From JAHEGP01 sp963792875 (GTDB lineage: Bacteria; Pseudomonadota; Gammaproteobacteria; Pseudomonadales; JAHEGP01), in contig CAWBXV010000003.1 of NCBI GenBank assembly GCA_963792875.1, positions 62,001-126,000 on the forward strand: 64,000 nucleotides of DNA, in the 5' to 3' direction. Positions 25,923 to 34,100 of the stretch are shown here, one piece after another. A program made the position numbers and the translations under genes. The notes beneath the pieces were generated by a model. The model was not told the origin of the DNA. It saw only the letters and a program-made list of their open reading frames with translations, and ran no database searches. Numbering within the stretch: the first letter of the stretch is position 1; each line of letters opens with the position of its first letter.

Positions 25923-26170
25923 TGTTGTACTCCTGTGATGGTTTTTTTTATTTACCGCGTCAGGTTAGCGCTCCCCACTGCATCAAGCAATGCTGATCGC
26001 CCGCTGGACGCGCTAACGGTCTTGCTCTGTTGTTGTTATCCCTTTGTCGCCCTTTCGTTATTGGCGTCGCCATCCGATGCATGGTGGGAGCGATGTTCCC
26101 GCGCGGCGTCTGGCGCTCCCGACCGTGCTGATGGTCCCCGACCGATGCTCTGTATGAGCGCTATCCCGAC

Positions 26171-26204
26171 AATATCGAAACAGCTTTAATATCGAAACAG
26201 CTTT
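26171..26204. repeat. exact 17-bp tandem duplication
   Basis: AATATCGAAACAGCTTT occurs twice with no gap (26171-26187, 26188-26204). It opens an unusually AT-rich stretch (about 26165-26330) in an otherwise GC-rich chromosome. The 616-base gap 25923-26538 holds this, the promoter below and the palindrome at 26498. Confidence 0.9.
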
Positions 26205-26255
26205 AGCATTATCTGCATTCTAGTTTGATTTATAAGGCTAAATCCAGCCACTTTG

Positions 26256-26296
26256 CGGTCATATTATATTGTGACCGTTTAAAGATACGCTAACAT
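26256..26296 (+). promoter_or_regulatory. sigma70-like promoter overlapped by an inverted repeat
   Basis: TTGTGA (26269-26274), 16 nt, TAACAT (26291-26296). The -35 box lies in an inverted repeat, CGGTCA (26256-26261) with TGACCG (26272-26277) around a 10-nt AT-rich centre. That is the geometry of an operator. The nearest downstream gene is trxC, 240 bases away, so a long leader or a small unrecognised RNA is possible. Confidence 0.45.
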
Positions 26297-26497
26297 AAAA
26301 GCCAAATGGCGAGCAACATTTTCACAGCCAATTGGCGTAATACCTGGCTATGGGGTGTCGATTGCGTTGGGTTAGCGCGCCGCGTTCTAAAGAAGCAGCC
26401 GCAAATGTCTAAACGAACGGGGTGCCTGCCCGGTTGGTCGCAGGCCCGCCGGCGGCGCGGCGGCAGTGGCGCCGGGTCTGGAAAGCGGACGGCGGCG

Positions 26498-26511
26498 CCC
26501 CCATATGGGGG
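26498..26511. repeat. 14-bp perfect palindrome before trxC
   Basis: CCCCCATATGGGGG, a perfect 14-bp palindrome ending 27 bases before the trxC ATG. In RNA it could form only a tight hairpin that would sit close to the ribosome site AAGGGG; in DNA it could be a protein site. It is stated only as an exact palindrome. Confidence 0.6.
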
Positions 26512-26538
26512 TAAAGGTTTGCAGAAGGGGCTGTCGTG

Positions 26539-26976
26539 ATGGAAAAAATTGAACTGGTTTGCGCGGGGTGCGGCGCCATCAACCGCCTGCCCTTTGACCG
26601 CCTGGGCCAGCGCCCCCGCTGCGGGCAGTGCAAGCAGGCGCTGCTGTCCGGCGCTCCCATCGTCGTCGACGATGCCTCGCTGAACAGGCATATCGAACAC
26701 TCGGGGGTGCCGCTGCTGGTGGATTTCTGGGCGCCCTGGTGCGGCCCGTGCAAGGCATTTGCGCCGGTTTTCGCCGGCTTTGCCGCCCGCGCGGAGCCCC
26801 GCTTGCGCCTGCTCAAGCTCGACACCCAGGCCAATCCCCGCAGCGCCGAACGGTTCGGCATCCGCAGCATCCCGACGCTGGCGCTGTTCCGCGAGGGTGT
26901 GGAAGTGGCGCGGGTGTCCGGCGCGCTGAGCGAGGGGCAGCTCCAGCAGTGGGTAAGCCAGCACCTGGTGCACTGA
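26539..26976 (+). CDS. trxC: thioredoxin 2 with zinc-binding N-terminus
   Basis: 145 aa. The N-terminal zinc module has Cys8/Cys11 (VCAGC) and Cys28/Cys31 (RCGQC). The thioredoxin fold follows, with the active site WCGPC (Cys68, Cys71) and the cis-proline loop IPTLALF. This is the TrxC pattern of a cytosolic disulfide reductase induced by oxidative stress in E. coli through OxyR; no OxyR site was recognised here. The ATG at 26539 is preferred over the GTG just before it. The kinase gene follows on the same strand after 140 bases. Confidence 0.95.
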   Translation: MEKIELVCAGCGAINRLPFDRLGQRPRCGQCKQALLSGAPIVVDDASLNRHIEHSGVPLLVDFWAPWCGPCKAFAPVFAGFAARAEPRLRLLKLDTQANPRSAERFGIRSIPTLALFREGVEVARVSGALSEGQLQQWVSQHLVH

Positions 26977-27116
26977 CCCTGGCCGCACCCAGGGGCAACC
27001 GTGGGTAAAGTTACCGTAGCGCCGGGAGGGCGCAGGCACAATAATGGCGCATCTGCCGGATGGCCCGGCCGATGCCGATGGCTTGCGGCAGCTAACCGAT
27101 CGATGCACAGGTGAGT

Positions 27117-29687
27117 ATGGATTTTCCCCGACTGACGGGTTACGACATAGAGCGCCAGCTGGGCAAGGGCGGCATGGCGATCGTGTACCTGGCGCATCAG
27201 GAGAAGTTCGAGCGCCGCGTCGCCATCAAGGTCCTGGCCAGCCATCTGCAGGTCGACGCCGGTTTCGGCGAGCGCTTTCTGCACGAGGCGCAGGTCGTCG
27301 CGCAGCTGAACCACCCGCACATCATCCCGGTCTACGATGTCGGGCGTCAGGACGGCTGCCATTACATCGCCATGGAGTATCTGCCCGGCGGCGATCTGCG
27401 GCAGCGGCTGGGCGAGGGCGTGGAGGTGGAGGAGGCCATCTACGTCGTCAAGACCATCGCCGGGGCGCTGGACTACGCCGCCAGCAAGCACTGCGTGCAT
27501 CGCGACATCAAGCCGGAGAACATCCTGTTCCGGGAGGACGGCAGTCCCGTGCTGTCCGATTTCGGCATCGCCTGGAAGAAGGACTTCGACCCGGTCTCGA
27601 CCCAGAGTCTGGCGGGCATCGTCGCCGGCAGTCCCAGCTACATGAGCCCGGAGCAGTCCAAAGGCGGCGACATCGATGGCCGCTCGGACCTCTATAGCCT
27701 GGGCGTGGTCTTCTACGAGATGCTGGTGGGCAGGGTGCCCTTCCAGGGGGACTCTGCCGTCGCCATCGAATTGCAGCGCCTCAGTGCCCCGGCGCCGGAG
27801 CTGCCGCCAGAGGTGGCAGCTTTCCAGGACTTCATGGATCGTGCGCTGGCGCTGGATCCGCAGCAGCGCTTTCAGACCGGCCACGACCTGGCCGATGCGC
27901 TGGAGAGCCTGGAGCGGGAGCTCGGCCTCTCGGCGCGCGCCGGCAGGCGGGGTGCGCAGCGGCGGCGCGATGCCGCGGCAGGGGCGCCCTCGCTGCGCTC
28001 CGGTTCGATGCCATCGAGCGCGCCGGCGCCGCTGCCGCTCGACGGCGTCGATCTGCGCGCCCGCCGCGAGGCCAGGGAGCGGGCCGAGCACAGGCGGACG
28101 CGGGCGCTGCTCGCCCTGGCGGCGGTGACGGCGGCGGCGGTCGCCGCGTATATCTGGCTCGACTACCGCCAGCTTGGGCCGTTCAGCGGCCTGCGGGTGG
28201 AGGCGCCGGGCACAGCGGCGCCCGGGCAGAGCGACGACGAAGCCAGCCGCTTCATCGATCTGGCGCGCGCCGCCCTCGACGGCGGCAAGCTGGAGGTGGC
28301 GGACCGGCACCTGATCGCCGCCCAGCAGCTTGCGCCGGGTGACCCGCGCGTGGTGCGCCTGCGCAGCCGCTTGCTGGAGGCGCAGAGCTTCAGGGCGCGG
28401 GATCGGGCGCGGGATCAGTTTATCGCGCAGCAGCTGGCGCAGGCGCAGGCGCGGCTTGAATCCGACGATCCGCTGGGCGCGATGCGCAGTCTGCGGAGCG
28501 TGCTGGCGCTCGAGCCGGGCAACGGGCCAGCCCAGGAGTCCCTGAAGGCGTTGCAGCAGCAGCTGTTCAGCGCCGCGGAGGGTGCGATCGCCGGCGGCGC
28601 GTTCGACCAGGCGCGCCGCAGTATCGAGCTGCTCGAGCGGGCGGATGCCGATGCCGACCGCGTCGATGCCCTCAAGGCATCACTCGAGCAGTCGCTGGTG
28701 GCGGCCAGAGCGGCGGAGCAGGCCAGAGCGGCGGAGGCGGCGGAGCAGGCCAGGGCGGCGGAGGCGGCGGAGCAGGCCAGGGCGGCAGAGGGGGAGGCGG
28801 CCAGAGTAGCGGCGGAGAGGGCCAGAGCGTCGGAGGCGGCTGAGCAGGCCAGGGCGGCAGAGGCAGCCAGGGTCGCGCAGGCGGCGGAGCAGGACAGGGC
28901 GGCGGCTGAGAAGGCCCGAGCCGCTGAGGAGGCGAGAGCGGCGGAGGCGGCCACGACAGCAGCGGCGGCCAGGGCGGCGCAGGCGGCCGCTGCCGCGCCG
29001 CGCGCCGCCAGGCCGCCGGCCGACGCAAAGATATTGCAGCAGGCGGCCGCGCTGGAGCAGAGGCAGCGCACCGTGGCTGTCAACGGCGAGCTGCGGGCGC
29101 TGTATCTGCGGGCGCTGGAGCTCGCGCCGGACAGCGCGGCCGCCGCCGCCGGCTTGTGGGCCACCAGTGACTTCGAGCTGCTGCTGGGGCGCGGTACCCT
29201 GGAGCGGCGGGCCTATGCGCAGACGGACGAACACCTCGCCGCCGTGCGCCAGGCAACGCCGGAGCACCCTGAGCTGGAGCCCCTGCAGAATCGGCTGCGC
29301 GATGCCCAGCGCGCCGCGGAGCGCGCGTCCCAGCTGCTGACCGAGGCCTCGGCCAAGATCGCGGCCCGCTTCACGCCGTCCCGCTCGCGCCGCAGCAATG
29401 ACGCGGCGAGGGCGCAGCTGCGCTCGGCTTACGTCGATATCGAGGCGGCGCGGCAGGTGGATGCGGGCCACCCGGGCATCCCGTCCGCGCAGCGAGCGCT
29501 GCTGACCCGCTACGATGCCATCGTCATGGCGTTGATCGATGCCGATCGGCTCAAATTCGCCGGCGAGTTTGTCGAGGACGTCAGCGTCATGGACCTGCCC
29601 GGCGGCAGCGCCGACCTGCAGCGCCGCTATGCCGACGCCGCGTCGGCGCGCGGCAGGAAGCCGTCGGTGCGGCCCGGCAGCTTCTGA
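27117..29687 (+). CDS. receptor-like Ser/Thr protein kinase with Ala-rich coiled coil
   Basis: About 856 aa; the start is ATG 27117 or GTG 27111, neither with an ideal ribosome site. Residues 9-280 form an intact Hanks-type kinase: glycine loop GKGGMAIVYLA, Lys38 in VAIK, catalytic HRDIKPEN (128-135), DFG at 148-150 and AGSPSYMSPEQ. A basic linker leads to one transmembrane helix (about 328-347, ALLALAAVTAAAVAAYIWL). Beyond it is a helical region with TPR-like pieces (EVADRHLIAAQQLAPGD), then about 100 residues of AEQARAAEA-type coiled-coil repeat (about 525-630). A final helical part ends VSVMDLPGGSADLQRRY. The large C-terminal part should lie outside the cytosol. No PASTA domain is seen and the signal is unknown. 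Confidence 0.88.
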   Translation: MDFPRLTGYDIERQLGKGGMAIVYLAHQEKFERRVAIKVLASHLQVDAGFGERFLHEAQVVAQLNHPHIIPVYDVGRQDGCHYIAMEYLPGGDLRQRLGEGVEVEEAIYVVKTIAGALDYAASKHCVHRDIKPENILFREDGSPVLSDFGIAWKKDFDPVSTQSLAGIVAGSPSYMSPEQSKGGDIDGRSDLYSLGVVFYEMLVGRVPFQGDSAVAIELQRLSAPAPELPPEVAAFQDFMDRALALDPQQRFQTGHDLADALESLERELGLSARAGRRGAQRRRDAAAGAPSLRSGSMPSSAPAPLPLDGVDLRARREARERAEHRRTRALLALAAVTAAAVAAYIWLDYRQLGPFSGLRVEAPGTAAPGQSDDEASRFIDLARAALDGGKLEVADRHLIAAQQLAPGDPRVVRLRSRLLEAQSFRARDRARDQFIAQQLAQAQARLESDDPLGAMRSLRSVLALEPGNGPAQESLKALQQQLFSAAEGAIAGGAFDQARRSIELLERADADADRVDALKASLEQSLVAARAAEQARAAEAAEQARAAEAAEQARAAEGEAARVAAERARASEAAEQARAAEAARVAQAAEQDRAAAEKARAAEEARAAEAATTAAAARAAQAAAAAPRAARPPADAKILQQAAALEQRQRTVAVNGELRALYLRALELAPDSAAAAAGLWATSDFELLLGRGTLERRAYAQTDEHLAAVRQATPEHPELEPLQNRLRDAQRAAERASQLLTEASAKIAARFTPSRSRRSNDAARAQLRSAYVDIEAARQVDAGHPGIPSAQRALLTRYDAIVMALIDADRLKFAGEFVEDVSVMDLPGGSADLQRRYADAASARGRKPSVRPGSF
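28700..28990. repeat. imperfect in-frame repeats encoding an Ala/Glu/Arg coiled coil
   Basis: Repeated GCGGAGCAGGCCAG-type units, mostly 30 to 36 bases long, encode variants of AEQARAAEAAE in the kinase C-terminal half. The pattern is TolA-like. High similarity between units makes this stretch prone to length change and to assembly error. Confidence 0.8.
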
Positions 29688-29711
29688 GGCGGCGCCGGGG
29701 TCAGCGGGCCT

Positions 29712-30580
29712 CTACAGGTACCACTGAATGCCCGCGGTGAGGCCGGTGATCACTTCCTGGGTTTTGACATCGCTGTCGGCGAAGTCGGGATTGCCGGTCT
29801 CGTCGCTGCCGTCAAAGTCGTAGGCCTGGCGGCGCAGGTCCACAAAATAGCCGACGCGCTCGCTCAGCGTGGCCGACCAGGTCACGCCCAGGCTCAGGCC
29901 CTGGGAGTCGCCCTGATACTTGAAGTTGCCGTCGTAGAAGTTGTCCTTGTAGGTGCCCTTCATGAACGCGTAGGCGCCGCTGACGGAGATGGTGCCGGCC
30001 TCGCCGATGACCCAGCCGTAGCTCGCGCCCAGAAAGCCGCCGGTTTCCTGGTAGGTCTGGCGATAGGTGGAGCCGCCCGCATTCCACTGTCGCTGGGCGA
30101 AGTTTGTCGCGCCACCGGGGGTGGTGACGGCGTCGGGGGTCAGCTCGGTTTCTCCGTCCAGATAGCCGATGAATACGTTCAGGCTGCGCCAGGCGTTGTA
30201 GCCGAAGGCAATGCTGAAGTCGGTGCGGGTGACGTTGGTTTCCGCCTCCGTGACCAGCGGGGCGATACTGAGAAATCGATCGCTGCGGTGCCTGGAACGT
30301 CCGAGTCGGCGCTGGATTCGAAGCTGTTCTCATATTTCAGCGAGAGGTAGAAGCGGTCGTAGGCTGCGACAAAGCTCAGCGCCACGGTGGGCAGGTTGAC
30401 GCTGAGGTCGCCACTCAAATCCCGGCCAAAGGCTGGCACGCTGAGATCCTGGTCAAAGGCCAGATTCTTCAACTCGAAGCCGATGCTGGGCACGAAACTC
30501 CAGCCCGCGGCCAGGGCGGTGATCGGCGTAGTGATCAGGCCTGCGCCGACGAGTGCGGCCGATAGGTGCTTGCGCTGCAT
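29712..30580 (-). pseudogene. outer-membrane beta-barrel gene, interrupted by a frameshift
   Basis: The frame starts at 30580 with a signal peptide (MQRKHLSAALVGAGLITTPI, then TALAAG) and barrel strands (GWSFVPSIGFELKNLAFDQD; VALSFVAAYDRFYLSLKYEN). At about 30271-30283 the coding frame shifts by one position. The continuing strands (IAPLVTEAETNVTRTDFSIA; SLNVFIGYLDGETELTPD; GGFLGASYGWVIGEAG; GLTAGIQWYL) then lie in another frame to the stop at 29712. The break is at GCGATCGATTTCTC: one extra ATCG unit would restore AIDRFLSIAPLV, so a 4-bp slippage loss is the simplest cause. Repaired, it would be about 290 aa and end in an aromatic-rich barrel tail. A sequencing error is possible. Confidence 0.7.
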
Positions 30581-30862
30581 GTGTTTCCCCTGTTGGTTGT
30601 GATGGCGGGGCCGGCTGCCGCCACCGCCGCTGCATCGGGGTACTCCCCCCACCTGACGCCGGGCGATGGTCATGCCGTCCACCGGGATCGGACTTGAGCC
30701 CGATGCCCCGTCATTGTAGGCCAATCGGGCGGCCGGCGTCTGCGCCAAAGTCGGTCACGGCCGGCGCGGATGCCGGTGTGCGGAGGGCGGGCCAGGGGGC
30801 TTGGGGGGGGCGGGCGCCGCTGCCGAGGGTCGTGCGCCTATATTACGGTTTGGTGAACTAAA

Positions 30863-30891
30863 TTGTTGCGTCGGGCCGAAACCGTTAAAAT
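30863..30891 (+). promoter_or_regulatory. sigma70-type promoter upstream of the large repeat protein
   Basis: TTGTTG (30863-30868), 17 nt, TAAAAT (30886-30891). The predicted start near 30898 leaves a 240-base leader before the chosen ATG at 31141. I see no other gene or RNA in 30581-31140, only GC-rich sequence and a G-run near 30800. Confidence 0.5.
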
Positions 30892-31140
30892 CGGCCTCAC
30901 GCCAGGGCATTCGTTATCTGCGGCCGGTTTGGGGCAATAGCGGCGTGAGCACAGGGTAGTCTGCCGTGACTCAGTGTGAAGCAAGGCACGACGCCCCTGC
31001 GGCGGGCGTCGCCAGAATACTGTCACTTTTTCGCACTTTCGCCTCGGGTGACTTGTTTCGCGGGGCTTACAGCCGGTTAACTGTATGCCGTGAACCTCCC
31101 GATGACTCAGGTGATCGGGGCATCCGACAAGGGTATTGCC

Positions 31141-34100
31141 ATGCCAGGTTTCAGGGTCGCCGTCTCACGGACGGACTTGCGTAAACCACCGGCCCACGGC
31201 GGGCCGTTAGCATGGGCGTCGTTTATGGGCCGGTTCTGCCTGTGCCTGCTGGCGCTGCTGCTGGTCGGTGGCGGCCCGGCGCGTGCCGATGTGGTCAAGA
31301 TGACGCTGGATGAGCTCATCCAGCGTGCCGCCCCTATCGTCGAAGGGGAATTCATCGGCAAGCGCAGCCGGTTGAACCTCAAGGGTAACCTGATCGTCAC
31401 CGATTATCAGTTCGCCGTGCGCGAGGTCCTGTTCGGCAGCAGCGCCGCCTATCTGACGCTGACGATCGCCGGCGGTGAGATCGACGAAGTCCGCGACACC
31501 GTGTCCGATATGCCCGACTTTGCCGTGGGTGACCGCGCGGTACTGATGCTGCGCGAGGGCGGCATGGAGGGCTCCCTGGCGATCGTCGGCGTCTTTCAGG
31601 GACAGTTCCGCGCCGTGCAGCGGGCGGGCGACCCGCGCTGGTATATGGCCGACGGCAGCGGCGTGCTGATCCCCAGGGCGGGCGCCGCGGGCTATTACGG
31701 CTATGACGAGGGGATCGAGGCGCTGCGCGACTACATCCCGATGGCCAGGGCGCGGCCACCGGTGGTGCTTGCCGCCGCGTCGATACAGCTGCAGGGGAAG
31801 GACGACCGCAAGCAATCCTCCTCCGGGTCGCCGTCGCCAGAGGAACTCGTGCTGTTCAGCGACCCCGCCGACAGTGATGAGCTGCGTTCCCGCAGTCTGC
31901 AGGCGGCGGATTTTTTCACCGAGCGCGATCTCGTGCCGGTGGCGATCGGCACGGTACCGGCGGATTCGGCCTGGCGGGCCGCGCTGGAGCGGGCGGTCGG
32001 CTCCTGGAACCGCTACGCGTCGCTGTTTACAGTCGATGTAAAAAGCGGTCAGGAGTGGGCGTTCGGCAACGGCGTCAACGACGTCCCGGGCCTGGTGAGC
32101 GAGCAAGATCGCCGCGAGCAGCACGGCACGGGCTGGGGCGACGGCTCCATCGTCACGGTGCTCGGCCGCTACGAAAACGATGTCATGGTCGAGAGCGACG
32201 TGCTGCTGAATCCGGCGGTCAACTGGACCTTCGACGACGGCCTGGCCTACGCCGATGCCGATCGGTACAGCGCCAACCGCGCCCTGCTGCGGGCGCTGGG
32301 TTCGTCGGTGGGGCTCAACTGGCAGGGCGCCGAGCTGTCGGTGATGAATTTGCGCAACAGCGCCGACAAGTACGGTGACCTGGGCCTGTTGTACGGCGAG
32401 GATGTGTTCAACGTCCGCGCGGCATTCCCGACGCGGGCCGGCGCGGTCGCCGACCTGGGCGTCTATCTGTACCGCGCGGGCGCCACCAACAAATACGACG
32501 CGGCCAAGCTCAGTGCGACCAGCGTGGTGCAGGGCGAGAGCTTCCAGGTGCAGAATTTCGTCATTGAGAATCTGGCCGACGGCGGCGGTGTGGTGCCGCG
32601 GGTGCACTGGTACCTCGATCCTGCACCCAACGATTTCAGCGGCCAATATATCGGCAGCAGTGACCACCAGTCGCTGAACCCAGGCCAGGCGCTGCAGGCG
32701 CGGCGCGTGCTGACCGTGCCGCAGTCGTTTGCGCCGGGGTCTTACTACCTGAGGGCCGCGCTGGCCAATGGCGGCGACGAGAGCGCCAACGACTCGTCCT
32801 GGCTGGATCAGCCGATCAGCGTGCTCGCAGCGGCCGAGCCGGTGCCGCCCGTGCCGGCAGCGCCGGTGGCCAGCGACGGCACCTTCGGCGATCGGGTACA
32901 GGTGAACTGGGCCGCAGTCGCGGGTGCGCAGTCCTACGACCTGGCGCGCTGCGACAGCGCCGGCAGCGTCAACGGCAGCTGTGCCAGCCTGAGCCTCACC
33001 GCCACCAGCGTCGCGGATGAGTTGGCGGAGCCGGGGCGCACCTACTACTACAGCCTGCGCGCCTGCAACGCCAGCGGCTGCAGCGGTTTCAGCGCGGCCG
33101 ATGCCGGTTCGCGGGCCGTGGCGGTGCCGGCGGTGCCGGCAGCGCCGGTGGCCAGCGACGGCAGCTACGGCGACCGGGTGCAGGTGAACTGGGCAGCGGT
33201 GGCCGGCGCGCAGTCCTACGAGCTGGCGCGCTGCGACAGCGCCGGCGGCGTCAACGGCAGCTGTGACAGCCTGAGCGTGACCGCCACCAGCTACGCGGAT
33301 ACGGCCGCGGAGCCGGGGCGCACTTACTACTACAGCCTGCGCGCCTGCAACGCCAATGACTGCAGCGGCTACAGCGCGGCCGATGCCGGTTCGCGGGCGC
33401 GGGCGGTGCCGGCGGTGCCGGCAGCGCCGGTAGCCAGCGACGGCGCCTACACCGATCGGATCCGCGTGACGTGGCCTGCGGTCGCTGGTGCCACGGCGTA
33501 CAAGGTGTCCCGCTGCACCGATGCCGCAGGCAAGAGCTGCGCAGAGACCGATACCGCCAATACCGCCTTTGACGATGCCGGCATGCCGGCCAAGGTGACG
33601 CTGTACTACCGGGTGCGAGCCTGCAACGCCGCCGGGTGCAGTGAACCCAGCGCCGGCGACAGCGGTTTTCGCGCCGCGGCGCTGCCCGCCGTTCCGGCGC
33701 GCCCCGACGCCAGTGACGCGGTGATCGGTCTGGTCCGCGTCCGCTGGGTTGGTGTGGCGGGTGCCGACCGCTACGAAGTCTACCGCTGTCCCGGCGCGGC
33801 GCTGTCGGGGTGCCAGCAGTTCGCCGCCGAGGATGCCGCGTTTGACGATGCGGGCGTCAGCCCCGGCACATCGTATTACTATCGCCTCAAGGCCTGTGGC
33901 GCCGACGGCTGCAGCGACTACAGCGCCTATGACATCGGCCGCGCCGAATACCGCGACCCCACCCCGCGCCTGACCGTCAACGGTCAGGGTCAGTTGGACG
34001 GTCGCGTCGGCGACCCGCTGACCATCCGCGTGGCTCTGGAGGCCAACGGCAATCCCAAACCCGCGGACTGGTGGGTGACGCGGTCCGGCCCCGATGGTCT

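Noticed and set aside
26306..26539. 77-residue frame ending at the trxC start (TGATG overlap)
   Set aside because: The overlap is attractive, but the C-terminal half is Arg/Gly low complexity, there is no clear ribosome site, and it runs through the palindrome; left as unproven.
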